NCBI GenBank assembly: GCA_910579115.1
Contig: CAJTSO010000014.1
Coordinates: 3,203 to 45,167, forward strand
DNA length: 41,965 nt
Direction of reading: 5' to 3'
DNA from: an uncultured Selenomonadaceae bacterium
Lineage (GTDB): Bacteria; Bacillota; Negativicutes; Selenomonadales; Selenomonadaceae
Shown here piece after piece: positions 17,170 through 25,900 of the stretch. Every line of letters begins with the position of its first letter. Position 1 is the stretch's first letter. The position numbers and the translations under genes are program-made. The notes below the pieces were generated by a model that had not been told where the DNA came from, did no database searches, and saw only the letters and a program-made list of their open reading frames with translations.

Positions 17170-19088
17170 TTACACCACCATCCCAAACAGCACGTCATCA
17201 ACGGCCGCTATCCGCCCGTTATACCCTTTTTGCCGCAGCTCTTCTTCAATTCGCTTATAATTCATAATATCCAACACAATTATTGCGTCAGTCGGTGTCT
17301 CAAGCTCCTGTCTTTCCATGGATTCCATTTCAACGACTTTGATATTACCGGCTGCCGGCTCCTGTACACGGGAACCTCCAGGAGCGATAATATACGCCAG
17401 CTTTCCATAGCCCCTCAAAATATCTACAAAGTCATCTCCAAGCTCTTCTTCGTAGAATAAAGCGATTGCTCCCATATCCAAACCGTCTCCTGGATTAAGT
17501 CCCTCTCTTATATTCTGTAAGTATTGTTTTAAAATATAATAATACATTCTATACTTAAATTCAGAATCCCTTATTCCGAAGTATGCTCTCGTGTCAAACA
17601 CGCTCTTTTGACCGCAATTTTTGCAACCAATCTTAAAATGGTTTGAATACACGCGCTTTTTCTCAATTCGTTTGTATGTGGATACCCGTCCGCAATGAGC
17701 GCACCTCAATGTCATATCGACCATTTTGTCTTCGGTTTCATTTGCGGATATCCCTAAAACCTCGCCGTTATATCCGCAATCCTTGAACTCCTCCAACGCA
17801 ACTATCGTGCGCATTGTCGAAAACTGGGCATCTGTGAGCTTTGTCATATTGATTATCGGGCAGCCATCAGCGATAAATTTCTCGCGATCACGTATCAGCC
17901 CGTTTTTTACAGCGTTTTTATATAATGCGGTTCCAGGATAGGTCTCAATGAACGCCAGATTCAGCATATACTTCCTATGTTCCCGCCACCAGCTAAGGGT
18001 CTCCTTAAAGGATTCCACCGTTTCCTCTTCATCGCCAAATATAAAATTCCCCTGAATAGTAATGCCGCACTCGTAAGTATCCTGCAAGGCTCTCGCTATC
18101 TCTTCCTGGGAAATTTTTTTCTTCATACTGGCCAAAACATCTCTGTTATAGCTTTCTATCCCGTAACTTATCGATGTGCAACCTGCCTTCTTCATCATCA
18201 TAAGAAGCGGTTTATCCGCAATATTTACCCGAAGCTGAATGTGCCACCTCATGTTATATCCGGAAATTCTTTCGCAGAAGCGTTCTACATTTTCCTTATT
18301 CAGGCTGAATAACTCATCAAAAATTCCCAGCTCATTAACCTGATATTTTTGTAAAGCCTGATCCAGCTCCAGAAAGAAATTATCCATCGATCTCTGCCTG
18401 TATTTATTTCCTAAGGGATGGTAGCAAAATGTACACTGAAAAGGACAAGACCTTCCCAAATATATAGGAAGCATCCTCGGATAATCGTCTGCGTAGGTAT
18501 AGTATTCATCGTAGGGCGTCTGAGCTTCCAGATATTTTTCCAGCTCCAATCCGTCATAATCAGGAAATGGAATGCTGTCAAGATCCGCGATGGGCGGTCT
18601 ATCAGCATTCTTTATGTACTCCCCATCGCCATTTTTATAAACAATGCCCGCGCACCCTTCTACGCCGCTCCCGGCTACTATGGAATCCATCAATTCACAT
18701 ATGGTAACTTCACCCTCACCGATACAAGCGTAATCCGCTCCTGTCATTTTTGTAAACAAAATTGGTTCCGATGAGAACCCGCCACCCCCCCAATTTTTAT
18801 AATCTCCCGCTTTACCCTTTTCGCTGCGTCAAACACAGATTTTATGATAGAGTAATGGGCTGACAGTCCGCCGCATAACACGATGCCGATATTGTTTTCC
18901 CTATAAAATTCCTCCAGTCTGCGTTCCACATTTTCCTCGCTGACATGGTTGAGGTTTATTCCGTAGACCTTGTACCCATGGTTTTTCAAAGCCCCTTTTA
19001 TATAAGCGAGCCCTACGGGAAAATTATATCGGGTTTGTATACTATTATTATATTTGGGGATTACAATTCCAATTCCTGCGTCTTTCAT
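17170..19088 (-). pseudogene. B12-binding-type radical SAM protein, out of frame at a poly-G tract
   Basis: Read as one gene, about 640 aa. The N-terminal ~115 residues (GIVIPKYNNS, NFPVGLAYIKGALKNHGYKVYG, CGGLSAHY) are a cobalamin-binding-like Rossmann domain, without an obvious DxHxxG. At 18785-18791 there are 7 G on the coding strand. The frame ends soon after, while the frame one base away continues GFSSEPILFTKMTGADYACIG. One extra G restores IGGGGGFSSEP, which is typical of this family. The second part has the radical SAM motif CPFQCTFC and a C-terminal zinc-ribbon-like CAHCG...CKNCG near two thirds of its length. The substrate is unknown. The start overlaps the transketolase stop (ATGA). 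The gene may be phase-variable, broken, or misread. Confidence 0.85.
18785..18791 (-). repeat. Homopolymer tract (7 G on coding strand) at the frameshift
   Basis: Seven C on the plus strand. Eight would join the two halves of the B12-type radical SAM gene. The tract falls in a glycine-rich loop where a variable number of Gly codons could be tolerated. Confidence 0.9.
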
Positions 19089-20017
19089 TTTATTCTTTCC
19101 TTCCCTTTCACCATGATTTCTGCTCTATGCTGAATCTCCATTACACCAATTCTATTTTTCTCTTTTAACACCATATGTGTTCCATATCCATCCACGAAGC
19201 CTGTCAGCCCCACCCTGTCAAACTGCACAGGGATACCGCAGCTCACCAAAGCATCCGCAACGATACTGCCAAGTCCCCCGTCTGTACTATGCTCTTCTAC
19301 AACAAGGATCCTGCCCGTTTCCTTCGCCGCCTCAATAACGGCCTCGCTGTCGAACGGCTTTATGGTATGTATGTTTATCACTCTGGCTCTTATGCCGTCC
19401 GCTTCCAACTGCCTGGCCGCCTCCAAAGCGTCGCTGACAATACTGCCCGTTGAAATTATCGTCAGGTCGCCGCCATCATGGACAGTAACAGCCTTTCCCA
19501 CTTCAAAGGGATAATCCTTCGTATATATTTCTGCTTCCCGATTTGTCCCCAGCCTTATGTATACGGGCCCATTTATAGAATACGCAGCCTTCACAACCTG
19601 CTTTACCTCCATAGGGCTGGCCGGTGAAAATACCGTCAGGTTCGGCAGGGGCCGCAGGGCTGAAATATCGAATATAGTATGGTGGGAAGGACCCAGTAAA
19701 CTGTACGCGCAGCCGGCGCCAATGCCCACCAGCTTTACATTCTGGTTTTGGAGGCAAACGTCATTCATTATAAATTCATAAGCCCGGTACGCCAAAAAAG
19801 CCCCGATTGTATAGGCAAACGGGATTTTACCCCTCCGGGCCAGCCCTGCCGCCATCCCGACCATATTTGCCTCAGATATTCCCGCATTTATGTACTGATT
19901 GGGAAAGCGGGCCCGATAATCGTCATAAACGATTGCTCCGTTATCAGAAATCATGGCCAGAACATTTTTATCCTTTGCCGCCAATTCAGATAATGTTTCT
20001 AAATAAGCACTTCTCAT
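19085..20017 (-). CDS. Transketolase-like C-terminal subunit
   Basis: 310 aa with the Pyr and C-terminal domains of a split transketolase. The catalytic glutamate region is GISEANMVGMAAGLA (residues ~47-61). Further marks are SHHTIFDISALRPLPNLTVF and the C-terminal segment VVEEHSTDGGLGS. It transfers a two-carbon ketol unit together with the N-terminal subunit encoded just upstream, with which it overlaps by 32 nt. Its start has GAGGAG 10 nt before the ATG. Split transketolases in glycan loci are often dedicated to building or modifying a sugar rather than to the pentose phosphate pathway. That reading fits the radical SAM and methyltransferase neighbours, but the acceptor is unknown. Confidence 0.88.
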   Translation of the reverse strand: MRSAYLETLSELAAKDKNVLAMISDNGAIVYDDYRARFPNQYINAGISEANMVGMAAGLARRGKIPFAYTIGAFLAYRAYEFIMNDVCLQNQNVKLVGIGAGCAYSLLGPSHHTIFDISALRPLPNLTVFSPASPMEVKQVVKAAYSINGPVYIRLGTNREAEIYTKDYPFEVGKAVTVHDGGDLTIISTGSIVSDALEAARQLEADGIRARVINIHTIKPFDSEAVIEAAKETGRILVVEEHSTDGGLGSIVADALVSCGIPVQFDRVGLTGFVDGYGTHMVLKEKNRIGVMEIQHRAEIMVKGKERIK

Positions 20018-20834
20018 AAGTACCCAGCTCCTCTCTTGTCAGCTTCAGCTCTTTAAGGGCAATTTCCATCTCATCCTCATTCGGAATCCGGTAATGCCAG
20101 ACAGGGACATTCTCCATAAAAGACAATCCTTTTCCCTTTATGGTATGCGCTATGACCGCCACCGGTTTATTCTCTTCCCGCATCATTAAAGCATCTTTAA
20201 TTTCACTCAGATTATGACCGTCTATATCTACGGTCTTAAAGCCAAAGGCCGCAAATCTTTCCGAGAAGCTCCTTATCGACATTATGCTGTCGATGCTGTC
20301 CATTGCCTGTAATTTATTATAGTCAATAATCACCGTCATATTGTCCAATCCATGATGGGCGGCGGCCATTACCGCTTCCCAGACAGAGCCTTCCTGGCAC
20401 TCGCCATCGCCCAATAAGACGTAAATGTGGTTATTTTTTTTATCCATCTTGCAAGCCAAAGCGATGCCTGTTGCAAACGACAGCCCGTGGCCGAGGGAGC
20501 CAGTCGTGGCCTCCACCCCCGGGACATGACCCATCCTGGCCAGGCTGCCGAGCTCTGAGCCGGGCATACAAAAAGAGTCCAGCTCCCGCCTGTCAAAATA
20601 ACCGGCCAGACTAAGGGCTGAATAAAGCGCCAACGCCCCGTGCCCCTTGCTGAGGATAAAATAATCCCTGTCGATCCACTCAGGTTCTTTGGGATTGTAC
20701 CGCAGGACATCATCGAAGAACAATACGGCTGCAATATCAGCCATTGAATACGCCGGCGCAATATGCCCCCCATTGGCCCTGACTGCCATTTTGAAAACAT
20801 CTTGTCTGATTTTAAGGGAAATATCTTCCTTCAT
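19986..20834 (-). CDS. Transketolase-like N-terminal (thiamine diphosphate) subunit
   Basis: 282 aa. It holds the ThDP/metal-binding half: YFILSKGHGALALYSAL, GSLGHGLSFATGIAL, and the GDG...N motif GDGECQEGSVWEA followed by MTVIIDYN. Length matches other stand-alone N-terminal subunits. The ATG at 20834 has GAGG 6 nt upstream and sits 8 nt after the stop of the radical SAM gene. It pairs with the downstream C-terminal subunit. A deoxyxylulose-phosphate synthase is excluded by the split form and the motifs. The physiological substrate is not predictable. Confidence 0.9.
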   Translation of the reverse strand: MKEDISLKIRQDVFKMAVRANGGHIAPAYSMADIAAVLFFDDVLRYNPKEPEWIDRDYFILSKGHGALALYSALSLAGYFDRRELDSFCMPGSELGSLARMGHVPGVEATTGSLGHGLSFATGIALACKMDKKNNHIYVLLGDGECQEGSVWEAVMAAAHHGLDNMTVIIDYNKLQAMDSIDSIMSIRSFSERFAAFGFKTVDIDGHNLSEIKDALMMREENKPVAVIAHTIKGKGLSFMENVPVWHYRIPNEDEMEIALKELKLTREELGTYEKCLFRNII

Positions 20835-20842
20835 CGCGCACC

Positions 20843-21967
20843 TCAGATAAAATTTTTATGCTGAATCTCCGGTAATTTACTCTGTTCAACCTCGGTTACC
20901 TGTTTTTCCTTCAGTCCCCAAAGGATTTCGTTTGTTTTATGCTGCAGGCACAAGGTCCCGCAGTCCTTCCCTGCATCAAAAGCTTCAGAGGCAAGGCTGT
21001 TCATTACTTCCCAGTAACGCTCGCTTTTCCAAATATCCTTAAATCTTTTTTCCTTAATGTTCCCTATGTGATACTTCTTGTACCTTTCATTAAAGAACAT
21101 TCCGCACGGCGCAACCAATCCAGACCCCGACAGCTGTAGTATAAAAGGGGCTCCATAACACTGTTTATAGCATTTGTTCCCATGACTCATGATTTTTGAC
21201 CACTTTGCCGTGACCTGATAGCTTTCTGTTGAAAAGCTTTCGGCCTCTTTAAGCAGATCCGCCAGTTGCTCGTATTTGTCATAATCTATCCCCAGGGTAT
21301 GATTTTCATCATCACTGCAATGCTTGATTACCAAATAATCTACTCCCAGTTCTTTTCCCAATTTTGTCAAGGGAATTACTTGCTCTCTCCCCCCCCCCCG
21401 AAAATCAGGCATTAACACCATTTGCAATCCTATTGTCACCGGCAATCCTTTATCCTGTTTAATGCGGACGGCTTTTTTTATCGTTTCTATCACCTTGTCA
21501 TATGCCAGAACACTGCATCCATGAATATAAGCATATTCGTCCCGCTCTCCAGCAGATATATTAAAACGCAAGTATGTGAGACAAGGTAAAATTTCGGGCA
21601 AATCCTCATCCCTTAACATAAATCCATTTGTCCCCAGCGCCATATCCAATCCATTATTTTTTCCTCTAATTATTGCCTCCCTGAGGTGCGGGTTGCAGGT
21701 GCTCTCTCCATCGCTTACGAAGCTTACAGCTTTAACTCCAATCTCAGCCGCATCATCCAAAAAATCCATAATTACCTGCCTGTCAAGGCTGGGAAATTTG
21801 TTGATGGCCTGCATCTTTCCGTAGCAATACACGCATCTGTACGAGCACTGCGTAGTGAGCGCGCAATCAATGGTAACAGGCGCGATCCGTTCTCCCCTTA
21901 ACCAGGCATTAACTCTGTCCGCATGATATAATAATTTACTGCCGTCAAGAATAAATCTTTCCGCCAT
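20843..21967 (-). CDS. Radical SAM/SPASM enzyme with a G11 tract
   Basis: About 374 aa from ATG 21967, with GGGGAG 10 nt upstream; ATG 21985 lies further out without a site. The radical SAM cluster motif is CSYRCVYCYG near residue 40. Motifs that follow are SFVSDGESTCNPHL and ALGTNGF. A C-terminal SPASM-like cysteine set (CYKQCYGAPF, APCGMFF, CGTLC) should bind auxiliary clusters. It ends in KNFI, much like the two other radical SAM proteins here. An 11-G tract codes RGGGR at roughly residue 190, currently in frame. It lies next to the split transketolase genes and probably modifies the same unknown sugar or carrier. No RiPP precursor with a recognised leader is present. Confidence 0.85.
   Translation of the reverse strand: MAERFILDGSKLLYHADRVNAWLRGERIAPVTIDCALTTQCSYRCVYCYGKMQAINKFPSLDRQVIMDFLDDAAEIGVKAVSFVSDGESTCNPHLREAIIRGKNNGLDMALGTNGFMLRDEDLPEILPCLTYLRFNISAGERDEYAYIHGCSVLAYDKVIETIKKAVRIKQDKGLPVTIGLQMVLMPDFRGGGREQVIPLTKLGKELGVDYLVIKHCSDDENHTLGIDYDKYEQLADLLKEAESFSTESYQVTAKWSKIMSHGNKCYKQCYGAPFILQLSGSGLVAPCGMFFNERYKKYHIGNIKEKRFKDIWKSERYWEVMNSLASEAFDAGKDCGTLCLQHKTNEILWGLKEKQVTEVEQSKLPEIQHKNFI
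21389..21399 (-). repeat. 11-G homopolymer tract in radical SAM gene
   Basis: Eleven consecutive C on the plus strand, read as CGG-GGG-GGG-GGG on the coding strand. Gain or loss of one base would truncate the enzyme shortly after. Tracts this long in coding DNA of mixed composition are typical slipped-strand contingency sites. Confidence 0.9.
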
Positions 21968-22007
21968 TTTATAATCACTCCCCATATCAGATAAAATACA
22001 TACACAT

Positions 22008-22871
22008 TTATTGGATGTCCTTTTGAAAAAAGTTTTTCACCATCGTCTGAAAATTTACAGACGAAAAACCGTTTGCCAATGCATGAGAAACATTGATAGA
22101 AAACGGAATGATTCTGTTTTCTCTAACGACAATTTCAGATTTGGACCGCATTTCCTCCTTCAAAATGTTCATCATATCTATTATCCGTATCTTCTCCTCA
22201 TTCCCCAAAACAAAAACATCATTATAGATAGAACGGGATATTATTGTTCGTATAAACTTTGCCAAATCTTCTATCGCTATAAAGTTATTATTTGCAAAAC
22301 CTGCCGAATAAACCTCCACCGCATTATCCTGTGCCATATTGTTTATAGCTCTGGCCAGCCATGTGTTACTCATCCCTCTGCCAAACACGCCCGGTACTCG
22401 CAATATAACGTAGTTGACACGCCCGTTTTCCTGTAATAGCCTTTCCGCATAATACTTAGAGATACCATATTCCGTATTTTCGTCCAAAATTTTTTCCGTA
22501 TTTTCGTCCAAAATTTTTTCCGTATTTTTTCTACCATATATGTCCATAGTAGACAAGTAAATAATCAGGCTTACTTTTTTTCTGGCGGCAATTTTCAGTA
22601 AACGTTCCATCGCATCAATATTATCGCGCTTATATTCACCAGCCGATACGCCTGCCGATGGTACTCTGCCCGCGGCGTGTACGATAATATCGCCGTTCCA
22701 TTCCACATCTACGGCCTCCGCCAGGTCAGCTGACACTACCGGGTAAGTTTTTTTCGCCGGGGTAAAATTTCCACGTACAAGACCCGTAACGCCATACCCA
22801 TGACACTGCAAATCCTCCGCTAAATAGCTGCCGACAAATCCGCCTGCACCGGTGACCAAAATCCTTTCCAT
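22008..22871 (-). CDS. NAD-dependent epimerase/dehydratase (SDR)
   Basis: About 287 aa from ATG 22871, with GAGG 8 nt upstream and 10 nt after the methyltransferase stop. It is an extended SDR with ILVTGAGGFVGSYLAEDL, the active-site region LSTMDIYG and YGISKYYAERLL. A 24-bp tandem duplication repeats EKILDENT just before the YxxxK motif. This adds eight residues next to the active site and may alter activity. The C-terminal third is less conserved. It probably forms, epimerises or reduces a nucleotide sugar used by the radical SAM/transketolase block. The substrate cannot be assigned. Confidence 0.82.
   Translation of the reverse strand: MERILVTGAGGFVGSYLAEDLQCHGYGVTGLVRGNFTPAKKTYPVVSADLAEAVDVEWNGDIIVHAAGRVPSAGVSAGEYKRDNIDAMERLLKIAARKKVSLIIYLSTMDIYGRKNTEKILDENTEKILDENTEYGISKYYAERLLQENGRVNYVILRVPGVFGRGMSNTWLARAINNMAQDNAVEVYSAGFANNNFIAIEDLAKFIRTIISRSIYNDVFVLGNEEKIRIIDMMNILKEEMRSKSEIVVRENRIIPFSINVSHALANGFSSVNFQTMVKNFFQKDIQ
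22471..22528 (-). repeat. 24-bp direct tandem repeat (2.4 copies) inside the epimerase gene
   Basis: Two identical 24-bp units (22471-22494 and 22495-22518) are followed by a partial third. They encode EKILDENT twice. Gain or loss of units keeps the frame. Confidence 0.92.
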
Positions 22872-22881
22872 AGCAAAAACC

Positions 22882-23541
22882 TCAATCAAAGAAAATAAAA
22901 CTGTACTCGCCGGTGTATCCGCATTGTTTATAAATCCATTCCCATTCCTTTACCTCGAAGAAGCACTCGCATGTAAGCTGCCAATACAACATGTTTACAC
23001 GTTCTTCCTCTGTACGGTACGATTCCACTACTATGTAGCTGTTCCTGGCAATACGCTGAATATCGCCAATCGCCTTCATCAGATCATATATGTAAAGATT
23101 GTGAAGCGTATTCAGCGAAAGCACCAAATCGAAGCTTTTATCTGCAAACTGTAAATCCTGCGCTTTTCCCTCTGAAAGATACGGCTGTATTTCAGGCAAG
23201 GTGTGTGTAATCGCATACTTGGAAATATCTATTCCGCGCACATGCAACCCCGGCACCATTCGCATAAGCTCATATAATAAATGAGCCTTTCCGCAGCCTA
23301 CATCGAGGACGGACTGCCCTGCCTTTAAATTATAATGCTCTACTAAACGTTCAGCGACACCACGCCACCTGCCGTCATACTTGTACCCTCCGTAACCATA
23401 TTTTCTCTCACCATCAAAAAAATCGTAATCAAACTTCTTTGCGATTTTGGCGCATTCTGCCTTTGAGGCTTCATTAACCCGCCCCAAATAATCCCGCTTA
23501 GTGGCCTTGTGCAAATCTGATATAAAGTCTATATATGCCAT
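22882..23541 (-). CDS. Class I SAM-dependent methyltransferase
   Basis: 219 aa. The SAM-binding motif is SVLDVGCGKAHLLYEL (residues ~77-92), followed by GIDISKYAI and the FDLVLSLNTLHNL acidic/aromatic segment. The ATG at 23541 follows an AGAGG with 8 nt spacing. It sits between a radical SAM gene and the SDR gene in one transcription unit. A sugar or sugar-intermediate methylation is the likely task, given the neighbours. The N-terminal ~60 residues (DFFDGERKYGYGGY) are shared with similar proteins in glycan loci but have no assigned role. Confidence 0.83.
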   Translation of the reverse strand: MAYIDFISDLHKATKRDYLGRVNEASKAECAKIAKKFDYDFFDGERKYGYGGYKYDGRWRGVAERLVEHYNLKAGQSVLDVGCGKAHLLYELMRMVPGLHVRGIDISKYAITHTLPEIQPYLSEGKAQDLQFADKSFDLVLSLNTLHNLYIYDLMKAIGDIQRIARNSYIVVESYRTEEERVNMLYWQLTCECFFEVKEWEWIYKQCGYTGEYSFIFFD

Positions 23542-23545
23542 TGTT

Positions 23546-23617
23546 TCAACCTCTCCCCAACTGTGCCGCGTGAAACATCAGAGCCTGTGCCATTTGTACT
23601 TTCACCTCAGCATACAT
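23546..23617 (-). CDS. Possible 23-codon peptide, weakly supported
   Basis: ATG 23617 follows AGGA with 6 nt spacing and opens a 23-aa frame (MYAEVKVQMAQALMF... ) that ends just before the methyltransferase start. It could be a leader peptide coupling translation into the methyltransferase, a remnant of a lost gene, or chance. No homology can be judged at this length. Confidence 0.25.
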   Translation of the reverse strand: MYAEVKVQMAQALMFHAAQLGRG

Positions 23618-23654
23618 TCTGTATCCTGCCGGGAAATTACGCGACTATATTGTT

Positions 23655-23741
23655 TTACAGAATCTGCTGCTTCTCCGTACTGAGAGCAATTACCTCTGGC
23701 ACTGCCGCCCCTATTCCTCCAATTATATTATGAGCCTTCAC
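23655..23741 (-). CDS. Possible 28-codon peptide between radical SAM and methyltransferase genes
   Basis: GTG 23741 lies 8 nt after AGGA, just past the stop of the radical SAM gene at 23757, and opens a 28-aa frame beginning MKAHNIIGGIGAAVPEVIAL. Together with the next short frame it fills the only large gap (215 bp) in the block. It might be a small substrate or accessory peptide of the radical SAM enzymes, or decayed coding sequence. Support is the ribosome site and position only. Confidence 0.3.
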   Translation of the reverse strand: MKAHNIIGGIGAAVPEVIALSTEKQQIL

Positions 23742-23756
23742 TTAATAAGTCCTTCC

Positions 23757-24827
23757 TTAAATAAAATTCACATGATTTCTGTCCATCGCTAAAAAGGCAT
23801 TTATCATTTCATTCCTGCTGTCGTAGACGCAATGCTGCTTGCAGATTGCCTTTGCGTCAAAGCCGGCAAATTTTCTATCGGTTTCCTCTGAAAACCAAAG
23901 GTCTTTGAATCTTCCCTTGTTCAAATCGCATACCACGCCGTCGCTGAGGTACGCCTTATCGTGACAATAATACACCTTGGCGTTGGCCCCAATCACGCAG
24001 ATAAACTCCTTTATGGGGCACTTGCTGTACTGTCTTTCAAACACTACGCTATTGGAAAAATCTCCTGTGTAGAGATTGACTACCCTAAATCCATCTCCAT
24101 CAAAATCCTTTGCGGCTCTCGCCAATTCGTCGGTAACAAACTGAACAAAATCCCTGTGATACCCTATAGTATCATTCAATATCACCGGCGCGTATTTCAC
24201 ATGATTTACGCCGAGGCTCTTCATCAGGCGGGCCATCTCGTATACGTCTTTATGATTCTCCCTTGACACCACCATATTGACGCCAAATTCACAGGTATTG
24301 TTCTTTATGCGGGCAAAGGCTTCAATATTTTTGCAGAGATTGTCAAAGGATCCCTGCTTAATGCCCCGAATCTTACAATATTCATCATCCCGGACTGATT
24401 CCAAAGAAATCCTGACCCATTTTGCCTTGGCCAACAATTCAGCCCGTTTACCACTTAGCAGGGAGCCATTCGTTATTATCGACAGATCGATCCCCGCGTC
24501 TATCACCGCCTGCATGGTTTCTTCAATGTACGGATAGAGCAGCGGCTCGCCTCCGCCGGAAAAAGTAACCGCCCTGGTGCCCATTTCTTTCATATCTGCC
24601 ACGATTTCCAGCATTTTGTCCCTGGGGATTTCATCGGACGGATTATATTCGTCCAAATCCAGATAAGAATGCCTGTAATGACAGTAAACGCAGTTGTGAT
24701 TGCATTTATTTGTCGGCTTTATCCGTATATACACCGGCTGGCAGCGTTTCCCCTCGAGCAAATTCTGTATGACGTCCTGATGGCAAAATACCTTCATCTG
24801 GCTGTATGGCGTGCTGTTGCGATCCAT
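23757..24827 (-). CDS. Radical SAM/SPASM enzyme
   Basis: About 356 aa from ATG 24827 (AGGAG 7 nt upstream; a start at 24842 overlaps the previous stop). The cluster motif is CNHNCVYCHYRH near residue 45, followed by AVTFSGGGEPLLYP and LSIITNGSLL. C-terminal cysteines (CPIKEFICVIG, VYYCHDKAY, CKQHCVYD) fit a SPASM/twitch domain with auxiliary clusters. The last residues are NHVNFI. Two similar enzymes are encoded nearby, one immediately upstream. Family members act on peptides or on sugars/cofactors; with no clear precursor peptide and many sugar genes around, a sugar role is more likely. Confidence 0.85.
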   Translation of the reverse strand: MDRNSTPYSQMKVFCHQDVIQNLLEGKRCQPVYIRIKPTNKCNHNCVYCHYRHSYLDLDEYNPSDEIPRDKMLEIVADMKEMGTRAVTFSGGGEPLLYPYIEETMQAVIDAGIDLSIITNGSLLSGKRAELLAKAKWVRISLESVRDDEYCKIRGIKQGSFDNLCKNIEAFARIKNNTCEFGVNMVVSRENHKDVYEMARLMKSLGVNHVKYAPVILNDTIGYHRDFVQFVTDELARAAKDFDGDGFRVVNLYTGDFSNSVVFERQYSKCPIKEFICVIGANAKVYYCHDKAYLSDGVVCDLNKGRFKDLWFSEETDRKFAGFDAKAICKQHCVYDSRNEMINAFLAMDRNHVNFI

Positions 24828-24838
24828 TTTTTGTCTCC

Positions 24839-25900
24839 TCAAATAAAATTCACGTGATATCCCGGATGCCTCAATTCACACAAATATTTATTCATTTCAT
24901 CCAGGCGGCAATTCTTGCGGCAATTTTTCCTGATGAAGCTTTCATCGAAGATATTTCTTATTTTCCCGGCCCTTTCTGATTCCCAGATTTCATCAAAGGT
25001 GTTGTCATTGATATTGCCATATATATATTCATCCTTTCCCATGAAAACGATGCAGGGGAATACCCGGCCCGAGGCGTCCATATATGCCATAAAATTTACG
25101 CCGCAGCATTTATCATAGGGCTTTTCCATGCCCAGATTTTCAATTGAACGGGAGCGGAAATAAATCTTAAAATCCTCTGTTTCGCATTCCTTTAATTCCG
25201 CGCCAATGTCTTCCGCTTCCGAATAGTCCACCTGCAATTGCGCCTTGCTTTGGGGATGCTGGGAAAAGGGCTTTACCGTAAAATAATCAAAGCCAATTTC
25301 CCGCATCGTTTTTGCCAGCTGAACAACCTCCGACTTATTCTCGGGCAATAGTAACAGCTGCGCCCCCAGTGTTGTCTTCAGATTATCAGCCCGCTTAACC
25401 GCTACCGCGTCCTGCATATTCTGATAAACCTTCTGCAAATCTCCCTGCCTGCACTGATGTATTTTTTCATACGTCGCGTCCGTCGCTCCCGCTATGCTAA
25501 AGCGGATCCAGGAAAGGGATTTCATGCAGTATTCGGCTTTTTCTCTGGTAAACAGCACTCCATTGGTGGACATGGCGGCGTCTATCCCGCTGGACTTCGT
25601 TTGATTGATGATTTCCGGAGCCTCCGGATTGACTAAAGGCTCCCCTTCCCCGGCATAAATAATGCTTTTTACGCCCTTCTGTCCCATAATCCTCAGATTT
25701 GGAACGAGCACCTCTGCCTTCAGCAGCCGCGGCTTATACTCCATGTAGTCCACAGCGCAGAAAATGCACCGGTGGTTACAGGCGCCGCTGAGCCCCACTT
25801 CCATTTCTATCGGGTAGATAAGCCTGCCCTCCAGCCACTCAGCCACCCGGCGGGGATGAAACAGCAGCTTATGTGAATCCATTCTTATGCTGTCTGACAT
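24839..25900 (-). CDS. Radical SAM/SPASM enzyme
   Basis: About 353 aa from ATG 25900, preceded by AGGAGG with 7 nt spacing; the ATG shares a base with the stop of the glycosyltransferase gene (TAATG). The radical SAM motif is CNHRCIFCAVDYME near residue 40, followed by SIIYAGEGEPLVNP and AAMSTNGVLF. Cysteines KCCGVNFMAYMD, FPCIVFMG and CRKNCRLDE make a SPASM-like C-terminus. It ends YHVNFI, like the enzyme encoded just downstream. The opening (DSHKLLFHPRRVAEWLEG) resembles that of the third enzyme (DGSKLLYHADRVNAWLRG), so at least these two are paralogues. The substrate is unknown. Confidence 0.85.
   Translation of the reverse strand: MSDSIRMDSHKLLFHPRRVAEWLEGRLIYPIEMEVGLSGACNHRCIFCAVDYMEYKPRLLKAEVLVPNLRIMGQKGVKSIIYAGEGEPLVNPEAPEIINQTKSSGIDAAMSTNGVLFTREKAEYCMKSLSWIRFSIAGATDATYEKIHQCRQGDLQKVYQNMQDAVAVKRADNLKTTLGAQLLLLPENKSEVVQLAKTMREIGFDYFTVKPFSQHPQSKAQLQVDYSEAEDIGAELKECETEDFKIYFRSRSIENLGMEKPYDKCCGVNFMAYMDASGRVFPCIVFMGKDEYIYGNINDNTFDEIWESERAGKIRNIFDESFIRKNCRKNCRLDEMNKYLCELRHPGYHVNFI

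Noticed and set aside
19085..20834. Pentose-phosphate housekeeping transketolase
   Set aside because: The split form and the surrounding sugar-modification genes favour a dedicated role, although this is not proof.
23655..23741. Confident RiPP precursor call
   Set aside because: Only a ribosome site and position support the 28-codon frame; no leader or core pattern is recognised, so it is listed with low confidence.
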